A DNA stretch of 64,000 nt from Pocillopora verrucosa. Taxonomy: Eukaryota > Cnidaria > Anthozoa > Scleractinia > Pocilloporidae. The stretch's first letter is position 1; each line of letters begins with the position of its first letter. Where the stretch lies: contig NC_089313.1 in NCBI RefSeq assembly GCF_036669915.1, forward strand, positions 11,538,011 through 11,602,010, read 5' to 3'. Of the stretch, positions 13,301-24,500 are shown piece by piece. The notes beneath the pieces are model-generated. The model searched no databases. It was not told the origin of the DNA and worked only from the letters and a program-made list of their open reading frames with translations. A program made the translations under genes and the position numbers.

Positions 13301-14519
13301 TGCACTCAACTAGATGTAGAGGTGTAAGTTCTCTCAGATGCTTTAAAAAATATCTACCGCACATAAAAAATAGAAAGGATTTAAAAAATTAAAAGCAAAA
13401 ACTTTGCTGGAAACATAAAGGGGCCAGAGTTTGATGTTGAATTGTTTTGGTAAACTGGTCTTGTATTGCCCTCATACTGCTGTTCATATGTCTGCACATG
13501 TGATATCAAAGCTTCGTTGGTATGCGACTGTTCTATTTCTCACACAAAGTTTTAAAATAAGGCAGTTCAAAGATAGCGAATGAAAATTATAGAGGTGTTA
13601 CTGTGTATTAAAAGAATATCACTAAGCTGAAAACTGAAAAGTCACTGAGATGATTTGACGGTGAATGCTACATGTAGAACTAAAGCTAGGGTAAAGGGTT
13701 ATTATAGTGTCAAGTTTAGAACGGGGTTGCGTAAATATATTCACGAGATAAAAATACATGAACTTAAGTGCAAATGAGCAGTGATTGATACCGGCAATCA
13801 GTTCCACCCGAGCCTTGAGATACAATAACTATCATCCTAATATAACTAGAGAGAGCGAAAGTGATCTACTTTCGGGACTAACAACAGCAATCACAATTGC
13901 ATACCAGATCCTCGACTGCTCTACGTGAGTGCAATCTTGTTGAAAAGATCCAAAGGATTTGAGGTGACGCACGTAACCGCTCCGATGCAAAAGCGGCGTT
14001 ATCGAAAGGAAATTCTACTCTGGAGGTTTGTTCCCTCACCATAGCTACATGTAGCCATAATCACTAGTGAAAGGCTTTAAGAAACATTTTGATAATCAAG
14101 ATACAATGTGGGAGAAAGGAGATCTTATCAAAGCAGGAGCACAATTCTTTGGAGAGTGCACATTCTTCGTTTCACCACTCGGCTCCCAATAACAACGATT
14201 CAAAACGAGGACTTTTCACGGGATGAGAACAAATACAGAGATGATACTTCGTCAACAACTCATCAATCCGAAAAGATCGATTTGCCCTGAATACCAAGAT
14301 ATGATACTTTTGCAAGCAACTGGTGGTTCTTGACCGCGAAGGAATGCTAACATTACACTCGATCTTTTAAGCTCCGACTTTACGTGACGTTGCAGAAGTG
14401 ATTTTAGAGAAGATACACCGCCTACCTTCGGTTAACAAGCGCATTGAATGTACGAAGGATGGATCTAAGTTGTCCTTTTCGGTTAGAAGTTCAGTTAGGT
14501 AACCACCTTCCACAGCCAT
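4353..14519 (-). CDS. KHDRBS: STAR-family KH RNA-binding protein (Sam68/KHDRBS-like), complete
   Basis: Eight exons on the minus strand: 14519-14426, 12692-12409, 10620-10504, 9469-9323, 7852-7514, 6041-5986, 5263-5205 and 4450-4353. They join in frame to 397 aa with a TGA stop, and every junction is GT-AG. The QUA1 dimerisation region (about 7-35) includes [13 protein letters not shown]. The single KH domain (about 115-190) has the [12 protein letters not shown] core at 127-138 and the KGSMRDK loop. QUA2 follows ([15 protein letters not shown]). Then comes a Pro/Arg/Gly-rich low-complexity region (about 235-325), a Tyr-rich segment (328-365) and a C-terminus with KAPPAR and REATYPY, close to the vertebrate APPAR...REHPYGRY nuclear signal. 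The family binds U/A-rich RNA and controls splicing and signalling in the nucleus. The start is the ATG just before QUA1; upstream sequence stays open but looks non-coding. The QUA1-KH linker is longer than in human Sam68. Family assignment is firm; the exact paralogue is not. Confidence 0.93.
8125..8636. mobile_element. Non-autonomous TIR transposon in a KHDRBS intron
   Basis: The left end TACTGTAAAACCTGC (8125-8139) is inverted at the right end as GCAGGTTTTTATGGTA (8621-8636). Subterminal 'gcagataagctgcacc' words recur in inverted order (ggtgtggcttatctgc). The length is about 510 bp and there is no open frame. It sits in the intron between the 9469-9323 and 7852-7514 exons. The superfamily is not assigned. 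Confidence 0.6.
8780..9215. mobile_element. Pogo/Tigger-like MITE in a KHDRBS intron
   Basis: Terminal inverted repeats TACAGTCAAAC...TTGTA (8780-8795) and TAC...GTTTGACTGTA (9200-9215) enclose about 435 bp with no transposase. The CAGTCAAAC end with a flanking TA is typical of pogo/Tigger (Tc1-mariner) elements. It lies in the same intron as the element at 8125-8636. Confidence 0.6.
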
Positions 14520-16106
14520 AATGGAGAAATATGACAAAATTCCAGCTGAAATCAGTGAACTACATCCACTACAAAATATACAAAATGGCGCCAACCAAAT
14601 ATGTCTTTCATGCCTTGGTGAGCATTCACCAAACAATGCCGAATGACTGGATGCTTTGATTGGTTCAATGCCGATCATTCTTCACTTTGATTGGTTTAAA
14701 TTTCATTCCCGGTTTCCTGGGTTGTAACTTGGGTCACGAGGTCAATGATCAAGATTCGATGAACATTATGGATTTTGGGAAGATCTCTTACTAATAAATA
14801 TGAAATGGAGTTTGGCACGACAAAAACTTATAAGCCCCTCCAATGTCCATGGCCTTAATTTTGATTAATTGGGGGAATTGATCCCACAACTTCCCGACAG
14901 CCTCTCCAGGAAAATGCAGACGATAATTGCAGTAATCAAAGGGTATTTTGGCAAGAAACGAGCTCCTCCTAACGTCAAACCTTAATTCAGGCAAATTACT
15001 CTTAAACCTGCTGTTCATTTTACCGAATAACAACTTTTATCAGGAGCCCTTCTTCTTTATTTCAATTTCATGCAGTTATGTCTATAATTTGATTTCCGGA
15101 CACTTGACTTTTACATCGAAAACTACTATCGACGTTGTAAATTAGAACCTAAAATGTCGTTATTCTTTGGCTGCTAAATTTGTTTGAACACAAAGTTATC
15201 GGAAGTTGTTTTGTCTTTACAGTCCCAAATAAACATTAAAAAATTATCCGTCGTAATTCTCTATCTGACTTTGGTTTACTAATAGGCTCTAACATGCTGT
15301 TTCCTGCACTTCTTTATTATCATTTATTTTTATCAATTTTCTCCCCCTTTTTTTCCACAACGACGGCGCGCAAGTTTTCGGTATCTCGTCCCCAGTCGTC
15401 TCTCGCTAAACTCTGCGATCTTACGACTCTCCCCTTTTGGCTACGGGAGAGCGGAGCCACAGAGCGGCTACCTAAATCAGTTGACCAACACAAAGATACA
15501 GACAAAGGAAAGGTTTGTTCTAAGTCTTTTCCCATTATCTTTGCCTTTGTTTGGAGAAAATACAAAATATTCATGTTTTTTCACAACAATTCTGAGGCTT
15601 TTTTGCTTGTTTTTCCTATTGTTCTAGCATTAGTAACATAGTTTGCGCTGACGAAGTTGTTTAATTTTGGTTTTGATCACGTCATTGCGGAAATCACTCT
15701 CTTCAAAAAAAATGAAGCATTCAATTTGTTTCGACAGCGTTTGACAGCCAAGAACAAAAGAACCACAGTAAAGAGGGAGAAATAAGTACAATGAATCTAT
15801 TTGGCCACTAAACATTTAATTAGAAAGGTTTGACGATTAGACACAAAAGCTGTGTTCTCCCCGTTTGCACAGATCGACAGGACGTGCCATTTCTTTTTCT
15901 AAGTGGGCGCCTTCTAAAAACAACCAAACAGGTTGAAAATGGTTCTGATATTTCAGTATTGCTAAAGGAAAAAGCATCCATAAGGTTCTGAAAATATTTA
16001 CCTGGGAATTGCTTTCAAATAGCTTGGTCTCTAAGTGTAAAGTTGACTTTAGCGGAAAAGCAGACATTCTTCAAACTGAAACGACAGTGAATACTCCAAA
16101 GTAAAA
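14520..16106. other. Divergent intergenic region between KHDRBS and GPCR
   Basis: This 1.6 kb gap separates two genes transcribed away from each other, so both promoters should lie here. I saw no clear TATA box or other decisive element and no further coding exon. Short frames here look like chance. Confidence 0.4.
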
Positions 16107-18638
16107 ATGTCCAGTGAAGACTGCGCCACGCAAACCAACGATTCCTTGAGCGAAGATCCCCGTTGTGCGGACAACAGTCAGGATGAAGTTTCTGTTTCTC
16201 CAGTGGAAAAAGTGGCTGTCTTTTCCGTGATATATGGAATCATATTTTTAGTAGCCGTTGTAGGTGAGAAAACAAATACCTTTACAAGGATGTTCTAATT
16301 TATTGCGTAAGACCAGACACGAACGTATTGAACGAGAGGCTCTGGTTCCAGAAAAATGATGAAGCCACAACACGGTTTTTAATATGTAAGTGCTAACCAC
16401 TTTAGGTTTGTGTTAGATGGAAAGAAAAGCAAGGTCGAGCAAAATCAACCAGAAGAAAAAACGCGAATTGTCATTCATTTGAAGTGCTTTAATTTGCTAC
16501 ATTTCTTTGTTTCCCTTACAACGAGGTTTCTGAATCCTCTTACAAATTTGAACAGATCATTTAACTCCATGCAGAAATTATTTAATGTTCCATAGGAACT
16601 TATAAATGCGACTGCTTTCATATCAGATGCAAAAGTATGGAAGGGCTTGGAATTTCGTGATAAATTAGTCGCTGTGAGTTACGAAAACGAGAGGACTGTT
16701 GAATTCGAGGGCGCTGTTTATTTTAAAGTAAGGAAGTCGTTCACAAGGACGGTTGAAATTTAATTATTTTCTCTCACTCTGCCTTAGAGATAAATTGAGA
16801 ATTAACTCGATTTTGGGTAGCGTCGTAGAAAGTCTCTTCATACAAATATATGTGTATAGGCTTATTCCACGGTAGTTTCAACAAACCAACTCCAAGTCAA
16901 CATACTATCCTTGCCTCGACCGGTCACCGTAATCGTTCACGTTTTATGATGATATCTCGAAGACATCCTACCCCGGTTTTATTCCCAAACATGACGAACT
17001 TGTAACTTCTCCTAAAAACAGCCTGTGCAATATCGCGGATCAATCATGTAGCAAAAAGTGCTAATATTGTTAAAAGAAAAAATCAGCCAGGCGATCTATA
17101 TTGATATAACACAAAGTTATCCTAACTGATTTCAAAGAAACGTGTAACAGTTGGAAGGCAAATTTACAAAGGTGTTAGGTTCGACACGCCCGTGACAAGA
17201 CGAAAAAAAATATTTCCCTAGATCCTGGGAGTTTAAGGATAAATCTTCTCTATAGCACCCAAAAACTAATGCAGTTAAGATCACGACTGTGTTTGAATTA
17301 ATCCATATCATTTTTAACGACAACATTTGCCCTGAACCTGCGTTTGTTAAGAGGAATGTATCTGATCCTCCAATGTATTATCTTATCTTCTCTAATCCCT
17401 TTTTGTTTAACTAAACATTATCTTGTCATCCTCAGGTAATGGATTTGTTTGCATCGTAATCACAAGGAGGAAAGAAATGCGCACTTTGACCAATCTGTTC
17501 CTCCTCAACATGTCCATCTCAGACTTGCTGTCAGCTTTGTTCACCATTCCATCGCTGATGTCTGACCAGATCTCACCGAACGAATGGCCTCTTGGAGGAT
17601 TCATGTGCCGAGCAGTGAGAGTGATTTCTTCAATATCTGTGTCGGTGTCCGTTTACACGATGATGGTACTGGCAGTGGAAAGGTAAACAAAAGGGAGGGA
17701 AGGACATTGGATTTTAAATTGGCCCACTTATCTGCCCTAAATACTTTCATTGTGAATCCTTTCTGATTTCTTGTCGTAAAAACAAAAACTAATGCAACAG
17801 GAAAATTACAGCTACAAGAGCCTGATGCAAAGCGCATCAACTCCACAAAATATCACGTCATATGATAAATCGGCCTTACTCCTTTTTTTTTTTTTTTTTG
17901 TTGATGTTTTTCCATAGATATCAAGCTATCGTGAATCCCTTCACGGTCCGTGCCTCACGAAAAAAAGTCAGACGAACTGTGATTTTAATGGTTCTAACTT
18001 GGCTGGTGTCCTGTGCCATTGCTTCTCCCCAGGCCTTTGTGGTCACGATCCAAAACAAACGGTGCGTCGAAGACTGGACGGGCAAAGGCGGGATATTAGG
18101 GAACCGAATATACACAGTGGTGGCTTTCATTCTTTTGTTTGTCCTCCCTATTTTGGTGATTGGCTCAAGTTACATCATGATCATACGAACACTATGGCAA
18201 CCGGAGCCGTCCTTAAGCGACGACGCCACGACCGCACGCAGCGTTCGTGGTTTGTCTTCAACGAATAACCAACCATCGTACAATGCAAACCGCGCTTACG
18301 CAATTCGCAGAGCAAAAAAGAAAAGCAAGACGACGTATATGCTTCTAACAGTGATCGCCACGTTCTTGACATGCATGTTACCTTTTCAAGTAACTATACT
18401 GCTCCAAGCGTTCGTGGAACTCCCCTTTCAGACGGTTGGCTTCAGTGTGTTCGTGAACTTCTCCTCAGTGCTCGCTCTGTGCTCCATGGCGTGTAATCCT
18501 TTCATCTACAGCTTCTTCAGTGACAAGTTTCGTAAGGCTTTCGTGGATGTGTTCAGGTGCCGATGTGAGGAAGATGGCCAACAAGCGCCTACTACTTCCG
18601 TCATGTTGGTCAGCTCAACGATGCTGCAAACGGGATAA
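16107..18638 (+). CDS. Rhodopsin-class (class A) GPCR, peptide-receptor-like, complete
   Basis: Three exons (16107-16263, 17436-17682, 17918-18638) join to 374 aa; introns are phase 1 and phase 2 with GT-AG ends. The 35-residue N-terminus is acidic and has one N-glycosylation sequon (NDS, 11-13). Seven membrane segments are visible. Class A landmarks are GN at 53-54 in TM1, SISDLL with D82 in TM2, C110 before TM3 pairing with the ECL2 cysteine (KRC), ERY at 134-136 in place of DRY, CMLP in TM6 and NPFIY at 328-332 in TM7. The C-tail is short with RCRC as a possible palmitoylation site. Such receptors signal through G proteins at the plasma membrane. The overall look (VERYQAIVNPF) suggests the neuropeptide-receptor branch, but the ligand cannot be told. 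The gene stands alone between KHDRBS and the transferrins. Confidence 0.9.
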
Positions 18639-19420
18639 TTCGAACAGCTTTTGTTCTGCTCAGGAGAGTGACACTACAATTACACCACTAAATTTTCAAA
18701 GACGGAACTAACTTCAGTGGAGAGCACTGCATTATTAAATTGACATGAAGACTTAGCTATATTAAGGGTAGACTGAACTTTTCATTAGGGGAGGGGAAGG
18801 TAAGTCCTTCTCAAGGGTTTCTCTACCATTATGGAGCATGTAGGATTGTTTTATTGATTCTAAATAGATAGTGTTACTTTTCCTCAACAAAAAGGGGAAG
18901 CATATGGCAACGTGGGAGTCCACTTTCTTTGGTCTTAGAAATTTGGTCAATTCATTAAAGAAATTTCCTGATGTTAAACCAAGAAAGTGGTATCCGGGTT
19001 TCTCCACAATGCCAGTGCCCCGCGTAACCCCCTGATTTCCGAGTGTATATCAAACGTTTCTTGATGATTGACTTAAACTGATTGGAAAATTTTCATGAAG
19101 GTTTCCGTTACTTACTGAGAAAGATAAAACAAAACAACGCCTTGGTAAATCTTGTTATCCTGAGAGATCGAATTTGAGCCTCGCAGTTGAATCAAGATTT
19201 TAAGTTTCATTCGGTATAAGATGCTGATGGGAAATGATTTTATAGCATATGACTCCCTTTGATTCTATGCATGTTTTTCAAATATTTCTCCCATAAGGCA
19301 CTCCTCTCCATAATTCGTTTTTAGCCTATACTCTTTTCTATTTATCTCATCAAGACGCGTCTTACTCTGATTAGCTCAGGCTAAAAGGTTCGTTGTGATG
19401 TACCATAGTGTTTTACGTTT

Positions 19421-19426
19421 AATAAA
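19421..19426 (+). terminator. Candidate poly(A) signal for the GPCR
   Basis: An AATAAA on the plus strand lies about 780 bases after the GPCR stop. It is a canonical hexamer, but nothing in the sequence shows that it is used. The interval 18639-19420 otherwise holds no supported gene. Confidence 0.3.
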
Positions 19427-19802
19427 ATGTACATTATGTGAAGCGCGGGGGAAACAATTTGAGCAAGAAGCGAGTTTAGGTGGCGCGCGGGCTGAGCACT
19501 TGAGTGGGTGGAGAGAGATGGATGCATTGAAGCAAAGTTATATGGACTGTTCCGCGAACTTTCTGACAGAAAACGAGCGAGAGAGCCGGCGAATGACAGA
19601 GGGGTTCTTGCGGTTGTCAGGGGAACACCCGAAGAATGACCACTTCTGTTTTCTTTAGCTTCTTTTCCCTCCATTTCCAGCAACTGGGAACCTTGCACAG
19701 TCAAATGAGGATCACGTACTCCTCTTGCACTACGGTAACGTCAAAGTATTTTAAAAATAGTGAAGAACGAAGAAAAAGATTGACAATACAAGACCAGCTT
19801 TG

Positions 19803-19808
19803 TTTATT
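19803..19808 (-). terminator. Candidate poly(A) signal for transferrin A
   Basis: An AATAAA on the minus strand lies about 385 bases after the stop of the transferrin A gene. No other gene is seen between 19427 and 20193. Confidence 0.35.
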
Positions 19809-20193
19809 CTAATCATGGTGAAACAAAGGAACAAAAACTTTTATAAGTAAAAATTCACTTTCTTGCTTTTCTATTCAAGAAAACGTAGAATTGGTCATGA
19901 GCATTCGAATACGCTCCTTGTTCACACAGCATTAAAAGTAAGTTTCCTTTTCTTCAAGTTATTGCAGCGCTCGGCCGAACCGTGACGAAGAGCATTGAGT
20001 GACAAGCGTGGAACCTCTGCAAGTCGGCAACTAAAGTTCTGGTTTCTACCGGGAATTTTCAGGCTATATTACTGCTGCAAAGCGACATCGGCGACAAAAA
20101 CTCTAGCTACCAAATTAGACAAATAAAAAATTACATAAGCTAGTAGTTACACTTCTAGAATCTGCAGCTGGATGAGTTATCTGGTAAAGGTTT

Positions 20194-21554
20194 TCAGTAA
20201 TATACAGCTCCGGACAGGAACAGAGCTGTCAACACGAAAACGATAGAACCAATCAAGTAGGGCATATTCTGCTTGGTTCCTGAGGTTATGGTGGGTGTGG
20301 TTGGGCATGCATTCAACGCCTCGAGGTCTTTCAAATAGCTATCTCCAAGGAACTCCTTATAGGTCTTTTTACTGACGTCTATAAGCTTGATCGTGGAATC
20401 TTTGAAAAGAAGATCTTTACCGTTCCACTTGCCTGAGTCAAACATCCTGAACCCAGACCCGGTGTCGTTTCCATACGCATTCGATGCTTTTATCAAGATG
20501 CTAGCGTAGTTTGCTCTGTTACTGCTTCCCTTCTTCGTCATTACAGCGTGAGAGGGAACTTTAGCTAAGTTGCACTTAACGTGATCACCAATTGCTGAAA
20601 AAAAATTAAAGAAAAGGAAAAAAAATTTTTTAACAGTTATAACATGTACCAAGAGTTTTCAGGTAGTGTCAGCGGTTACACAATGACGTGCCGAACAGGT
20701 ACAATGATCATGCACATCTTTGCGAAAATGTTAGTCATATATTTCAAGTTGCTGTGTTGAGTGTATCAAAATCAATGCGGAGGATAGAAAGTAGTGTACA
20801 GACAAACTAAGCCTTTGGGAGGCAGAAAGCTGAGTTGTACGTTCATCGGGCTAAAGTAAAAAAAAAAAACAAAAACAGTTTTGAGGCGGAATCTCTGAAA
20901 CTGAGCTAGCCTGGATGAAAGAGCTTATATAAAGAAGCCATCAGTGATGATAGTTCCATTGGCTATTATGACGCAATGACACCGATGACCAACACCAGGA
21001 GATAAAAAAGAATCATACCGGCCCACATTACCAGTAAATATAATCACTTGCTTCATTTGGTTTGAAGGCTTACATTATCGGAAAATTTAAAAACTGGAAC
21101 GATATTATGATGTATAATTAGGGAAGGGCCGCCAAATTTGGTTTCAACTATTGAAAATTTTGAGAAACAAAGTACTCGAGAAATATTAATTCTAGTGGAA
21201 GCAGAACGAAGGAACAAAGAATTACTAATCTGATTTAAAAAGAGTTCATACCACCAGTCCCTCCGTCCTTGCACAGGTACAAGTAATCACTGGAATTTGC
21301 CGACACGGTTGTATGTTTTACAAATGCCACTTCACCCACATCATCCACCAAGCACTTGAAGGCGCCACTGTAATCAGAGTACTTTCCCTTATTCTTGCAT
21401 TCGTCTTTGCATAGCGCGCACAGGTTGTCGGGATTTTTACCATCTTTATCAATATCGGGGTTCTTAACACCTAGGGTTAAAAAGTAAAATTATGAAAGTA
21501 GTGAAATTCCAAAGCAAAGCAACCGAAATCGGTTTATATATTATATATTGTGTG

Positions 21555-21594
<40 letters not shown>

Positions 21595-24500
21595 TTATCG
21601 GTTGTAGGTTAAGGTAAAGTCAGTATTTCAGCCAAGTGGCCCATTCAGCTTAAATCCCTTAGCATAAGTTGGGCCACTCCAAGTCCCTTAACATAAAGGG
21701 ATTTGAAGTAGGTCTGTTTTAATTGTGCTCGTTAAGTCGGGGACTGGGGCACACATTACGCTATTATGTAATCGTTGACTACAGAAATATGTCAAATAAC
21801 CGGAAAGAGCACACTCAATTAGTTTCCAATCCGAAAAAACGTGATTTAAGTTAGCCTTTGACTGTGATCGTACGAAGACCTTGTGAAACCTGTGACTGTT
21901 CATTAAAGTATATATATATTATATACTATATTATTTATATATAAACGTCAATTAAAGGCCTTCTTTTTTCGTTATTTGCAATAATTGCCAACATCGGTCA
22001 GGAACAATAACTTGAAACTTAGCTTTAAAGAGTTGCTGGAAAATATGAGCGACAACTAAGTCTAACGGAACAAAACTCTAGGTTCATTTGACATCCTGCC
22101 GAACGTCATTTTTGCCAGTTATCTGTGATACGAAACGTTCTACTTATCATTTGAGAAATACCGAAAACAAACAAGTTCTTACTAGTTCTTCCACAACCTC
22201 GAATTGATTATCTCAAGGGAAATTTTTCGTATATAGTGGAGCTTAGCCATGGAAAAAGTTACCTATAGACCTAAGGCAAGCACCCTCGTTGACCGATTTC
22301 AAATCTAAATTGAATCGTCACGATTTTAAGTAATATTTTGAGTTTGAGTAAATTTTTAGACACGGCCTCTATGAAAAGCAGTTTCCATGTTTGACATATT
22401 TTTATCATTTTTATTGCAAATAGGTCAATAGTCTGGTATCTTAATTGACTGATGGAAATACCGTGTATGAACAAAGTTATCGTAACGTATCCTATCGTAA
22501 TATAATTATGTGATCAGGAGTAAACAGCGGAAAAATGCCAAGGGGTCATGGCTAGGGTGGTTTTGTGCATCGCATTTGATTGGTGGACTTAGTAGTGAGA
22601 GTTTTCGTAACCAATGTAACCTCGTTCCCAGGGTCCTCTTTCTTCCTCCCTCGAGAGAGGAAGAGAGAGGACCCTGGGAACGAGGTTGCTTCTGATGCTT
22701 TGGTTAACTAATTACTTATTGCGGATGATTTAATGACTTACTTGGTACACAGCTTTCTTTAAAATACTCTCCAGCTGATACATACGGATTACAGCTGGAG
22801 TCTTGAGTCATGAATTTCTTGGCCAAGAGTGTACCAACGGGTACAACCCAACCAGATGTTTTTCCCGCTCCTGTGTGACAAGACTTCTTTCCCTCCAGGC
22901 CTTTAAGGGTTTTAATCGTACTATTCTCTTTTACGACTGCTACTGCATAGTAAGAGAGGCTGTCACCATCACCATAAGTTTCAGCAACCACAGGAACCAT
23001 CATATATTCTTTGCCTAGGAATATTAAATCAAGTAGTAGCTTTCGTCATCAATCCGCGAAGAAAAAAAAACCTTGCGTGACCTATCACGCAATCTCCACT
23101 GTCAAGAAAACTCTACTGTTTGATGAATACGGAATCAGCCAGGCAAAGTAACCAGATTAAACAGACTCACCTTAGAAGCAAGATAAATCATAAAGAGCTT
23201 TCTTACTACAAACTTTTCCTTAACAATGACAATCATACCTGCACGATATATTTCTCCTCCGTCCAGAGTGATTAGATCAGCCTCTCCGTTTTTGATCTTT
23301 TTCATACAATTAATTGCACTATCATCCTGAACGCAACTGGCAATAACATTGGAATCATTCCCCAGTTTATTCAGAACAGTCTTAAACTGGTTGCATTTTT
23401 GCTGTTCTTTATCAGAAACTGTGCACCATCTCATTTGATAAGCCTGGCCTTGACCTGGTGATATGCAAAACAAGATAACACAAAGTAATTTAGCTACCGT
23501 ATTTTTTCGGCTATAAGGCACAGCATTTTTTCAAAGAAATTTCGCCTGATCACATTTGAACTGTCTCAGATTCGGGGTGTGTTTAAGGCCAGAGAGTAAC
23601 ATGGGAAAGATGTTAGTATGTACGAACGACTGTCGCTTGAAGTACATATTTGATATACAATGGTAACTGAAATGAGTTGAGTTCAAATAATATTTAAAAT
23701 CGAAAACGAGATTTTAATAGTCCCGGTTCGATTTGATTAAATATAAGCTTTTGGTAAGTACTAATATCTTATTCAACCAGTCACACAATGAAGGAGCGCG
23801 AAATCTAAAATAGGATTTTTTTTGGCGGGAAAAAAGACGCCAATGTGAGAAAAAGCTAATGCGATTTGTGGATAAATTGCTGTACCGAGAGCCAATCAGA
23901 TCACAAGGGCCACAATGGATGTAATAAAAGGATGAATTTGTTACGATTGTTTTTATTCAAGTACTTGTTACTGTCCGTCTACATTCCTTTTTTGGCAAAG
24001 TAGTTCCCAGGGTCTTGTCTTTCTGGGAACGTTTTCCCTAGGAACGAAGTTATGTGTTATGGCGTGGTTAGCCCTTTCAACTCACACAATCTGACTGTTA
24101 ATTCTCCCCTCTTGCAACTACTTGTGACTTGGTAAGAAGGTTACGAGAATTTTGCGTTAGATCAAGATAGCAATTACTAACTGATAAGTTTAAGTATTCC
24201 CAATACCTGGTAATTTAACGGAGTTGAAAACGTAAATTGACCACCGTAAAGAATTAAAAGGCTGAATTTGGAGCTTTAACCCTTTTGCTCTTGAAAATAC
24301 TCAAAATTTGCTCATTTTTAGTATGAAAGTCATTTTCAAGAGCGGTTTTTCTTAAAACCCTTACCACGACAAATCAACGCACGGCAAATGGCAGATCAAT
24401 CTTTTCTCTACCAGAATCCGTTCTAATTTCGGAAATTGGCTAACGGGATCCTTTTCGGTTAAGAAATTTTTAGTCGAAGCTGCGTTCAAAAATGGTGCGT

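Noticed and set aside
14367..14678. N-terminal extension of the KHDRBS frame upstream of the chosen ATG
   Set aside because: The frame is open, but the added residues are Cys-rich and unlike STAR proteins, and the chosen ATG directly precedes QUA1.
23496..23535. taccgtattttttcggctataaggca as a full transposon in transferrin A intron 1
   Set aside because: Only one end is recognisable; no inverted partner was found nearby.
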